Positions 1 to 6,068 of a stretch of DNA of 6,454 nucleotides are shown here, one piece after another (positions within the stretch are counted from its first letter, which is position 1; every line of letters begins with the position of its first letter). Under the pieces are notes generated by a model that saw only the letters and a list, made by a program, of their open reading frames with translations, made no database searches and was not told the DNA's origin. Made by a program: the position numbers and the translations under genes. This DNA is from Thermoplasmata archaeon (lineage in GTDB: Archaea; Thermoplasmatota; Thermoplasmata; Lutacidiplasmatales; UBA184), in NCBI GenBank assembly GCA_030044105.1, contig JASHWL010000043.1, positions 1 to 6,454 of the forward strand, given 5' to 3'.

Positions 1-951
1 GCCGGGCTCACGATCGCCCTGTTCGCGCTCCTCCTGCTCTACACGACCACCGGCACGCTGAACGCGTTCCGGCTCGCGGCCGACCCGCCGGTGCCCTCGC
101 TCGCGATCGAGCTCGCGGTCGCGCTCGCGATCGTGGGCTTCGGGACCAAGATCGGCCTCTTCCCGATGCACACGTGGCTGCCGGACGCGCACTCCGAGGC
201 CCCGTCCCCGGTCTCGGCGATGTTCTCCGGCGTACTGCTCCCGACCGCGCTCTACGCCCTGCTGCGGGTCCTGCGGGTCCTCGGGAGCCCAATGCCCGCG
301 ATGATCTCGGACCTCCTGCTCGCCTTCGGGATCGCGACGGCGCTCGTGGCCGCGCTGCTGCTCCAGCGCCAGCGCTCGTTCAAGCGGCTCCTCGCCTACT
401 CCAGCATGGAGGTCATGGGCCTCGCGACCGTCGGGATCGCGATCGGCGGGCTCGCCCTCTACGGGGTCCTCGTCCTCCTCGTCGCGCACGCGTTCGCGAA
501 GTCCGCGGCGTTCTACAGCGCCGGGAACGTCCTGCGCGCCGGCGGCACGAACCGGATCGCGGAGGTGCGCGACCTCCGCCACTCCATGCCGCGCACGTCG
601 ATCGCCTGGGTGCTCGCGGCGGTCGCCGTGACCGGCGCCCCGCCGTTCGGCACGTTCGTGGGGGAGCTCCTGATCGTGGTCGCCGCGATCTCGATCGGGG
701 CGCTCTGGCTCGCGGGGGTGCTCGCCGCCGCGATCCTGCTCGCGTTCATCGGCGTGAACTTCCAGATCGGCCGGATGGTGTGGGGCGAGCGCGCGCCGGG
801 CGATCCCACGTCGCCGCCGCGCGAGGTCCCCGAGTGGGGCGTCGCGTACCTCAACGTGGGCGTCGCGCTCGTGGTCGGGGTCGCGGCGATCCCGTACCTC
901 GCCCCGGCCCTGCGCTCCGCGGCCGCGCTGCTCGGAGGCTCGCTGCCGTGA
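1..951 (+). CDS. HyfF/NuoN-like antiporter-type membrane subunit, 5'-truncated
   Basis: This is the C-terminal 316 residues of a proton-conducting membrane subunit of the Mrp-antiporter/NuoL-M-N family; the frame is open from base 1, so the start lies outside the window. Related HyfF proteins are about 480-530 residues, so roughly a third is missing. The protein is a run of hydrophobic helices. Window residues 50-70 carry the family block KIGLFPMHTWLPDAH with the TM7-type Lys (K50) of the ion path. The block KRLLAYSSMEVMG follows at about 123-135, then HAFAKSAAFYSAG with a second conserved Lys at about 167. The sequence APPFGTFVGE near 220 is the broken-helix region typical of the family. Its stop overlaps the next gene (GTGA). 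It is expected to translocate H+ or Na+ as part of the complex encoded downstream. The subunit type (HyfF-like rather than HyfB/D) is inferred from its length after the Lys block and its place before the large-subunit gene. Confidence 0.9.
   Translation, partial: AGLTIALFALLLLYTTTGTLNAFRLAADPPVPSLAIELAVALAIVGFGTKIGLFPMHTWLPDAHSEAPSPVSAMFSGVLLPTALYALLRVLRVLGSPMPAMISDLLLAFGIATALVAALLLQRQRSFKRLLAYSSMEVMGLATVGIAIGGLALYGVLVLLVAHAFAKSAAFYSAGNVLRAGGTNRIAEVRDLRHSMPRTSIAWVLAAVAVTGAPPFGTFVGELLIVVAAISIGALWLAGVLAAAILLAFIGVNFQIGRMVWGERAPGDPTSPPREVPEWGVAYLNVGVALVVGVAAIPYLAPALRSAAALLGGSLP
934..938 (+). promoter_or_regulatory. Ribosome binding site for the large-subunit gene
   Basis: GGAGG lies 9 bases before the GTG at 948 and inside the end of the upstream gene. 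It supports a GTG start that overlaps the previous stop (GTGA, 948-951), although the frame is open far upstream. Confidence 0.6.
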
Positions 952-2255
952 CGCGCTCGGGATGGGAGGTCGAAACCGGCGACGACCCGCCGGTCGAGGA
1001 CGGAAAGCGCGCGCTGGCCTACCGGGCCGACGACGGGGCGCTCGCGCTCTACAACGACTACGAGCGCTTCCGTTCCATCGTCCGCACGCCGAAGGCGCCC
1101 GGAGCGGGGGGCGTTCGACCGGCGCCCGTTCCCGGGGCCCACGCGCTCGCCGAGGCGGCGGAGGTCGCCGGCTACGGGACGTTCACGTTCCCGTACGGCC
1201 CGATCTCCGCCGGGGTCCCCGAGGCCGGCAAGTTCGAGGTGCGCACGTACGGCGAGCGCGTCCTCGGTCTCGTGCCCGTGGGGGGCTTCAAGTCGCGGTC
1301 GGTGCCGGCCTCGGTCGTCGGCCTCCCGGTCGCGGACGCCGGGCTCCGGGTCGAGCGGATCGCGGGCAACCTGAGCGCCTCCCACGTTTCCGCCTTCCTC
1401 GCCGCGGTCGAGTCCGCGGAGGGCCGACCGGTCCCGACCGCGGAGCTGTACGTGCGGGCCCTCGCCCAGGAGCTCCAGCGCCTGTACAATCACGTCCGGC
1501 AGATCGCCCGGGTCGCGGAGGCCGCGGCCCAGAACGTGGGGCTCGCGCAGATGCACGCGCTGGGCGAGGAGATCCTCCGGCTCCAGGGGTCGGTCTTCGG
1601 CCACCGCTGGATGTTCGGGGCCCTCCTGCCGGGCGGGCCCACCCGCCGGGTCGAGCCCGCGGACCGGGACCGCATCGAGCACGCGCTCGGCCGGATCGAG
1701 GCGGAGTTTGGGGCGCTCTGGTCCCTGCTCCTCGAGTCCCGCACGTTCGTCGACCGGCTGCAGTCGACGGCCCCCCTCTCGAAGGAGTCGGCGATCTCCT
1801 CGGGCGCGGTCGGTCCCACGCTCCGCGCCTCGGGCGTCGGCTGGGACGACCGGCTGCGCGCACCGACGCCCCCGTACACCGACCTCTTCGTCAGCCTCCC
1901 CAACGAGACGGCCGGCGACGCCCTGGCCCGCATCCTGGTCCGCGGTGCCGAGATCCAGGCGAGCCTCGTGATCCTGGAACAGCTGTTCGACCGCTGGCCG
2001 GCCGAGGAGTCGATCACCGAGGCCCCCGAGTCCCCGCTGGGACCCGGGCGCGGGATCGCCCGCGTGGAGGCGCCGAACGGCGACCTCGTCTACGACGTGA
2101 CGGTCGCCGACGGCCGGATCCGGCGCCTGCAGTTCCGGTCCCCCAGCACGGCGAACTGGCCCGCGTTCGCCCTCTCGATGCAGGACGCGGTGTTCACGGA
2201 CTTCCACTTCGCGTTCGAGAGCTTCGGCCTCGTGTTCGCCGAGACGGACGGATGA
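948..2255 (+). CDS. Cysteine-free HyfG/NuoD-like large subunit (Ehr-type, no Ni-Fe ligands)
   Basis: A 435-residue homologue of the large subunit of group 4 [NiFe]-hydrogenases and of NuoD. GTG is chosen as start because of the 4-base overlap and the GGAGG upstream. The NuoD/HycE fold is visible from about residue 78: FPYGPISAG (81-89), RIAGNLSASH (137-146), ELQRLYNH (175-182) and GHRWMFG (218-224). In hydrogenases the second block reads RVCGICxxxH and the C-terminus ends in DPCxxC. Here the matching positions are A139/L142 and H420/F423, and there is no cysteine anywhere in the protein, so a Ni-Fe centre cannot be ligated in the usual way. The NuoD quinone-site Tyr position is Gly140, and the GPxHP motif is GPIS. 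The first ~78 residues are too short and too divergent to call a NuoC (30 kDa) domain, whereas HycE has about 160 residues there. This matches Ehr complexes, whose chemistry is unknown. The peripheral location, docked on the membrane arm, is inferred from the family. Confidence 0.9.
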   Translation: MTRSGWEVETGDDPPVEDGKRALAYRADDGALALYNDYERFRSIVRTPKAPGAGGVRPAPVPGAHALAEAAEVAGYGTFTFPYGPISAGVPEAGKFEVRTYGERVLGLVPVGGFKSRSVPASVVGLPVADAGLRVERIAGNLSASHVSAFLAAVESAEGRPVPTAELYVRALAQELQRLYNHVRQIARVAEAAAQNVGLAQMHALGEEILRLQGSVFGHRWMFGALLPGGPTRRVEPADRDRIEHALGRIEAEFGALWSLLLESRTFVDRLQSTAPLSKESAISSGAVGPTLRASGVGWDDRLRAPTPPYTDLFVSLPNETAGDALARILVRGAEIQASLVILEQLFDRWPAEESITEAPESPLGPGRGIARVEAPNGDLVYDVTVADGRIRRLQFRSPSTANWPAFALSMQDAVFTDFHFAFESFGLVFAETDG

Positions 2256-2995
2256 CGATGTTCGGCTGGCTCGGTCGCTCGGCGACGCGGGGTATCCTCA
2301 CCACGCGATACCCCGACGCACCTCCCTCGCCGGCGGAGGCGCCCGTGAGCGCCCACGCGCCCGAGCCCCCGCCGGGCGTCGCGATCGCCGCGAGCGCCGT
2401 GAACGCCTGCCCGGTGCGCGCGATCGCTCCGGACGGCGTCGACCAGTGCCGCTGCATCCGGTGCGCGCGGTGCCTCGCGCAGGGTTTCGAGTTCTCCGGG
2501 CCGGTCGCGCTCGCCACCGCCGCGCGAGCGGACCGTCCGGACGGCCCGAGCGCGACGCGCGGCGCCGGGGCCCCGCTCGCCCGGCTGGGTCGGTCGCTCC
2601 ACGTCTTCCTCGTCGACGTCGGGAGCTGCAACGCGTGCAACCTCGAGGTCCTGTCGATCGCGCACCCGCAGTATGACGCCAGCCGGCTCGGGATCTTCTT
2701 CACGAACTCCCCGCGGCACGCCGACGTGCTGCTCGTGGTCGGGGTCCCGACCGAGGCGATGGTCGAGCCGCTGCGGCGGGCCTACGAGGCGATCCCGGCG
2801 CCGAAGGCGGTGGTCGCGACCGGCGCCTGCGCGATCCGCGGCGGCGTCTTCGAGGGAAACGCGGGGCTTCGGTCGGGCGTCGACGAGATCGTGCCGGTCG
2901 ACCTGTACGTGCCGGGCTGCCCGCCGCCCCCGGTCGCCGTCCTCGACGCGCTGCTGCGCCTGATCGGGCGCGAGCGCACGGAGGCCCCGACGTGA
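2252..2995 (+). CDS. Half-ferredoxin (HyfH/NuoI remnant) fused to HyfI/NuoB-like small subunit
   Basis: A 247-residue electron-transfer subunit. Residues 14-21 (GILTTRYP) resemble the start of HycF/HyfH-type ferredoxin subunits. A degenerate two-cluster ferredoxin follows: C53 of a CPxxAI motif plus C68xxC71xxC74 form one complete [4Fe-4S] site. The positions expected for the other cluster are V43, A46, A49 and G78. C66 is an extra cysteine. A Pro/Ala/Arg-rich linker (about 83-113) leads to the NuoB-like domain, which keeps all four ligands of the proximal (N2-type) cluster in hydrogenase spacing: C126xxC129 (GSCNACNLE), C193 (TGACAI) and C223 (PGCPPPP). The likely role is to pass electrons from the inner ferredoxin cluster to the proximal cluster and then to the large-subunit cavity. 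ATG at 2252 overlaps the previous stop (ATGA). No clear ribosome binding site is seen, and a second ATG lies at 2258, so coupling to upstream translation is likely. Confidence 0.88.
   Translation: MTMFGWLGRSATRGILTTRYPDAPPSPAEAPVSAHAPEPPPGVAIAASAVNACPVRAIAPDGVDQCRCIRCARCLAQGFEFSGPVALATAARADRPDGPSATRGAGAPLARLGRSLHVFLVDVGSCNACNLEVLSIAHPQYDASRLGIFFTNSPRHADVLLVVGVPTEAMVEPLRRAYEAIPAPKAVVATGACAIRGGVFEGNAGLRSGVDEIVPVDLYVPGCPPPPVAVLDALLRLIGRERTEAPT
2288..2315 (+). repeat. 9-bp perfect inverted repeat in the 5' coding region of the fusion gene
   Basis: CGGGGTATC (2288-2296) and GATACCCCG (2307-2315) are exact inverse complements separated by 10 bases, forming a possible mRNA hairpin about 36 bases after the ATG. 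Both arms code for the conserved GIL and RYP residues, so protein constraint may explain it. Confidence 0.45.
2980..2984 (+). promoter_or_regulatory. Ribosome binding site for the HyfB-like gene
   Basis: GGAGG lies 7 bases before the GTG at 2992, inside the end of the upstream gene. It decides the GTG start that overlaps the preceding stop (GTGA, 2992-2995). Confidence 0.65.
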
Positions 2996-5001
2996 GCGCG
3001 CCGTACCTCGGGGTCCTGCTGACCGCCGCGGTCGTGGGCCTGTTCGCCTCGGCGCCCGGAGCGGTGCTCGCGCGTCGGATCGGCTACGGGATCGCGCTCG
3101 CGAGCTCGCTGCTGCTGCTCGCCGTCGCGATCGCGACGCTGGCCACCGGTCCGGTGCACGGTATCGCGTGGACGGGCCCGCTGGGCGATCCCGAGTCGCT
3201 GCAGCTCGACGGGCTGTCCGCGTTCTTCGCCCTCGCGGCCTCCCTGGTGTGGACCGCGACGAGCGCGTACTCGATCTTCTACGACGACCGACGATCGCCG
3301 GGGCTCGCGATCTGCTACGGGCTCACGCTCGGGGCGATCGCGCTCCTCGTGAGCGCGTCGAGCTTCCTGCTGTTCCTGATCGGCTGGGAGATCATGACCC
3401 TCGCCTCGTACGGGATGATCCTCCAGGCGACGGGCCGGGGGGACCGCGTCTTCTCGGCCGCGTTCGTCTTCCTCGCCTTCGGGGAGGCGAGCACGCTCCT
3501 GGTCCTGATCGCCGTCGCGGCGTTCCACGTGCTGTCGGGCGGCTTCCTGGAAGGTCCGGTCTCGGGTGCGGGGGCGCTGACGAGCCTGGTCTTCGTCGCC
3601 GCGCTCCTGGGATTCGGCCTCAAGATGGGGGTCGCGCCGTTCCACCTCAGCGAGTGGCTGCCGATCGCGCACTCCTCGGCCCCCTCGAACGCCTCGGCCG
3701 TGCTGAGCTCCACGCTGACCCTCGCGGGCGCCTACGGGCTGTTCCGCGTCGTCAGCGACCTCGGCTCGCCTCCGGCGTGGTGGGGGGGACTGATGCTCGC
3801 GATCGGCGCGATCTCGGTGCTCCTCGGGGCCCTGTTCGCCTCGGTCAGCGAGCACACGAAGGGGTTGCCCGCCTACAGCACCATCGAGAACAACGGGCTC
3901 ATCCTGGTCGCCCTCGGCGTCGCGCTCCTGGCGGAGGCGAACGGGCTCACGGAGCTCGCGGTCTTCGCCCTCTTCGCCGCGTTCTTCCAGGCGATCGCCC
4001 ACGCCGTGGCCAAGACCGCGCTCTTCCTCTCGGCGGGGTACGTCGAGCACGCGACCGGGACGTTCGACCTCTCCGCGGTGGCGGGGGGCGCCAAGCGATC
4101 GGATCCCGGCGAGACCGCGGGGACGCTCGCCGCGGCACTGAGCCTGGCGGCCGCGCCTCCGCTCGCCGGCTTCGTCAGCGAGTGGATGATCCTCGAGTCG
4201 CTCTTCCAGTCGTACCGGTTCTCCTCGCCCGAGGCCCAGTTCCTGGGCCTGCTCGCGGGGGCGGCCGTGGCCCTCGCGGCCGGCCTCATCGTGGTCGCGA
4301 TGGTGAAGTTCGTCGGATTCGCCCTGCTCTGGAAGCCGAGCCCGGGCGCGACCGCGCCGCGGGCCGCCGGGCTCGGCACGACGGTCGGGGTCGTCGGCGG
4401 GATCCTCGTCGGCCTCGGGGTCGGAGCTCCGTGGATCCTGACCGGGATCGCGCCGGGGGTCTCGGCGTTCGCCCACGCCGCGGTGGCGGTCCCCGTCGGC
4501 GGGCTCCTGGCGGTCCCGGACGGATGGTCGATCGTCTCGGGCTCCCCCTTCGGCATCCTCTCGCCGCCGGTGGTGCCGATCGCGATCGGAATCGCGAGCG
4601 TCGTCGCCTGGGGGTACTTCCGCCTCGGCGGAGGACGCCGGACCCGCACCGTCGAGCCGTGGATGGCCGGCAGCCCACCGGGTCGGCCGGGCGAGACGTA
4701 CACCTCGTTCGGGTACAGCACGGGGATCCGGATCATGCTGCGCTCGATCCTCCGCACCCGGGAGGTGCGGGCCTCGGTCGGGCCCGTGACCGAGGCCGGG
4801 CTCGCCACGCCCGTGCCCTACAACGTCGACCTCGAGGTCCTGGACGTGTTCAAACTGTTCTACGACGACCTGGTGGCAGCGACCGCGGCGGTCTCGGATG
4901 CCTTCAAGGTCGCGATCATGCCGGGGCGGCTGGGCCGGTACCTCGCGTACATCCTGCTCGTGACGCTCGCCGTGGTCGTCTACGTCGCGGTCGCGGCGTA
5001 G
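2992..5001 (+). CDS. HyfB/NuoL-like antiporter-type membrane subunit
   Basis: A 669-residue polytopic membrane protein, essentially the length of E. coli HyfB (about 670). It belongs to the NuoL/Mrp antiporter family and is expected to move H+ or Na+ across the membrane. The ion-path residues are present: E133 in FLIGWEIMTLASY (TM5 Glu), K211 in GLKMGVAPFHLSEWLP (TM7 Lys), the HTKGLPAYSTIEN block (288-300), K341 in AHAVAKTALFLSAG (TM12-type Lys) and PPLAGFVSEW with E397. After the last core helices a soluble or amphipathic stretch (about 550-645) contains EPWMAG and TSFGYSTGIR, both HyfB-like. It leads through GRLGRYLAYILL to a final membrane helix at about 648-667. The GTG start is set by the GTGA overlap and GGAGG. 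It is the last gene of the operon, whereas hyfB is near the front in E. coli hyf. Nothing in it suggests damage. Confidence 0.93.
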   Translation: MSAPYLGVLLTAAVVGLFASAPGAVLARRIGYGIALASSLLLLAVAIATLATGPVHGIAWTGPLGDPESLQLDGLSAFFALAASLVWTATSAYSIFYDDRRSPGLAICYGLTLGAIALLVSASSFLLFLIGWEIMTLASYGMILQATGRGDRVFSAAFVFLAFGEASTLLVLIAVAAFHVLSGGFLEGPVSGAGALTSLVFVAALLGFGLKMGVAPFHLSEWLPIAHSSAPSNASAVLSSTLTLAGAYGLFRVVSDLGSPPAWWGGLMLAIGAISVLLGALFASVSEHTKGLPAYSTIENNGLILVALGVALLAEANGLTELAVFALFAAFFQAIAHAVAKTALFLSAGYVEHATGTFDLSAVAGGAKRSDPGETAGTLAAALSLAAAPPLAGFVSEWMILESLFQSYRFSSPEAQFLGLLAGAAVALAAGLIVVAMVKFVGFALLWKPSPGATAPRAAGLGTTVGVVGGILVGLGVGAPWILTGIAPGVSAFAHAAVAVPVGGLLAVPDGWSIVSGSPFGILSPPVVPIAIGIASVVAWGYFRLGGGRRTRTVEPWMAGSPPGRPGETYTSFGYSTGIRIMLRSILRTREVRASVGPVTEAGLATPVPYNVDLEVLDVFKLFYDDLVAATAAVSDAFKVAIMPGRLGRYLAYILLVTLAVVVYVAVAA

Positions 5002-5007
5002 GCGGCG

Positions 5008-5451
5008 TCACGGCACGACGGTCACGGGACGGCCCGAGCGGCTGACGACCTTCTCGGAGACCGATCCCAGCACCACCCGCTCGGCGCCGCGCAAGCCGCG
5101 GGTCCCGACGACGATCAGGTCCGCGTCGACCTCGGCGGCCGCGGCGAGCAGGACGACCTCGGGGCTCCCTTCCCGCGTCCACGCCTGGACGCGCGCGCCG
5201 GTCGGGTCGACCGAGCGCGCGGTCCGCTCGAGGGTCGAGCGCAGGGCGCCGGTCTCGGCGCTGGTCTCCTCCTCGGTCCGCGGTTCGGCGACGACCCGCG
5301 AGGGCGCCGCGGCGTGGACGAGCCAGATGCGGACCTCGGGGTCGAGCAGCAGCGACAGGGCGAAGCGCACCGCGCGGAACGACGGGGCCGAGCCGTCGTA
5401 CCCGACGACGATCCGCCGGGGCGGTTTCCCTTCCAGCGACCGGCCCGACAT
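5008..5451 (-). CDS. Universal stress protein (UspA family), ATP-binding type
   Basis: A 147-residue single-domain Usp, the usual length for the family. The N-terminal strand and loop read IVVGYDGS (14-21), with the Asp (D19) that contacts adenine in ATP-binding members. The C-terminal signature G116xxG119-x9-G129-S130 (GTRG then GS) is complete, which places it with the MJ0577-like ATP-binding group rather than the non-binding UspA group. It ends in the usual VTVVP strand. ATG at 5451 is supported by GGTGA at 5456-5460 (- strand), 4 bases upstream; the TGA of this site is also the stop of the preceding gene, so the two are probably one transcript and translationally coupled. The cellular role is not readable from sequence; Usp proteins are soluble stress or energy sensors. 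Its stop lies 6 bases from the stop of the convergent membrane-subunit gene. Confidence 0.93.
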   Translation of the reverse strand: MSGRSLEGKPPRRIVVGYDGSAPSFRAVRFALSLLLDPEVRIWLVHAAAPSRVVAEPRTEEETSAETGALRSTLERTARSVDPTGARVQAWTREGSPEVVLLAAAAEVDADLIVVGTRGLRGAERVVLGSVSEKVVSRSGRPVTVVP

Positions 5452-5455
5452 CCGC

Positions 5456-5905
5456 TCACCGCGGGGTCCGGCCGGGGAGGTAGCGCTCCGCCGCCGCCGC
5501 GGCCTTGGCGTCGGCGGCGACGGCCGGGGCCCGGCCCGCCTCCCGCGCGGTCTTCAGCGCGGCCTCGACGGCCTTCAGGCGGACCGAGAGCGTCTGGTTG
5601 TCGCGGAAGTACTGGTCCGACATCACCGTCAGCCGGGCGCGCTCGCGCGCGCAGTCGACGAGGTCGCGAGCGAGGCCGCGCTGCCGGTCCTCCACGGAGG
5701 CGACCCGCATCGAGGGCTCGGGAGGTTCGAGCGTCGGGTCCGGGAGCAGCGCGATGACCGTCCCGAGCCACATCCAGAACCCGTCCGCCCCGACCTCGCG
5801 GACGTCGATCCACGGCTCCAGACGGCGCCGAAGATCGTCCGGTATCCCGAGATCCTGCGTTCGGCCCGAGGTCTCCTTCCGCGTCCGTGGTCCGGGGTCC
5901 TGCAT
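5456..5905 (-). CDS. Hypothetical protein with helical C-terminal half
   Basis: A 149-residue protein I do not recognise. ATG at 5905 is favoured because GGAGG stands 6 bases upstream. Residues 1-28 are charged and probably disordered. Residues 29-55 hold a Trp-containing, partly hydrophobic segment (PWIDVREV, then GFWMWLGTVIALLPDP) that is too short to be a clear membrane helix and could be a buried core or an interaction helix. Residues 56-68 are Pro-rich. Residues 70-124 look like a long charged helix or coiled coil (RQRGLARDLVDCARERARL through LKAVEAALKTAREAG), followed by an Ala-rich tail. There is one cysteine (C85) and no catalytic motif. It precedes the Usp gene by 4 bases, so it may act with it; this is inferred from position only. 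Open reading, normal GC-rich codon use and the ribosome binding site argue that it is real. Confidence 0.72.
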   Translation of the reverse strand: MQDPGPRTRKETSGRTQDLGIPDDLRRRLEPWIDVREVGADGFWMWLGTVIALLPDPTLEPPEPSMRVASVEDRQRGLARDLVDCARERARLTVMSDQYFRDNQTLSVRLKAVEAALKTAREAGRAPAVAADAKAAAAAERYLPGRTPR

Positions 5906-5911
5906 GTTCTG

Positions 5912-5916
5912 CCTCC
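5912..5916 (-). promoter_or_regulatory. Ribosome binding site for the hypothetical gene before usp
   Basis: On the minus strand GGAGG is followed by 6 bases and ATG (5903-5905). It is the clearest ribosome binding site in the right half of the window and fixes the start of the 149-residue protein. Confidence 0.7.
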
Positions 5917-5998
5917 AGGGGTCATCGGCAGCCCACTGCGGTTCCCGCCCAGGGGGACGGTGGCCGACCCCACGACCGTCCGTGACACGCCGTGCGCG

Positions 5999-6008
5999 CT
6001 ATTTGTAG
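5999..6008. promoter_or_regulatory. Candidate promoter element in the divergent intergenic region
   Basis: The stretch CTATTTGTAG is the only A/T-rich patch in the 5906-6068 gap and stands out against its GC-rich surroundings. It could be an archaeal TATA-like box for the rightward gene, with a start site about 25 bases on and a leader of about 40 bases. It could also read as a bacterial promoter: GTGACA (5982-5987), an 18-base spacer and TAGAGT (6006-6011). A use in the leftward direction cannot be excluded. No other element in the gap is convincing. Confidence 0.4.
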
Positions 6009-6068
6009 AGTGCGTGCGGCGGACCGGCCCGCGGAACCATCATCTCTCCGGGGCGCGTGCCATCGGGC

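Noticed and set aside
1362..1373. Sequencing error or frameshift as the cause of the missing N-terminal cysteines
   Set aside because: The frame is continuous, flanking residues align on both sides, and the second CxxC, far away, is lost as well.
513..2207. Long open frame on the minus strand opposite the large-subunit gene
   Set aside because: Its Arg/Gly/Asp-rich composition is what the antisense of GC-rich coding DNA gives, and the plus strand encodes a clear HycE/NuoD-like protein.
948..2995. Functional group 4 [NiFe]-hydrogenase or formate hydrogenlyase
   Set aside because: The small subunit keeps its proximal cluster ligands, but the large subunit has no cysteine, so a Ni-Fe site cannot be formed in the known way.
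2782..4476. Long open frame on the minus strand opposite the HyfB-like gene
   Set aside because: Low-complexity charged protein with no recognisable motif; it is a shadow of the well-conserved membrane subunit on the other strand.
1..5001. Ordinary respiratory complex I (nuo) operon
   Set aside because: The small subunit has the hydrogenase CxxC spacing rather than the tandem CC of NuoB, the gene order and HyfB-like tail are hydrogenase-type, and the NuoD quinone-site Tyr and HP motif are missing.
5505..6008. Plus-strand open frame across the hypothetical gene and the intergenic gap
   Set aside because: Ser/Arg-rich composition, no ribosome binding site and overlap with a minus-strand gene that has a good one.
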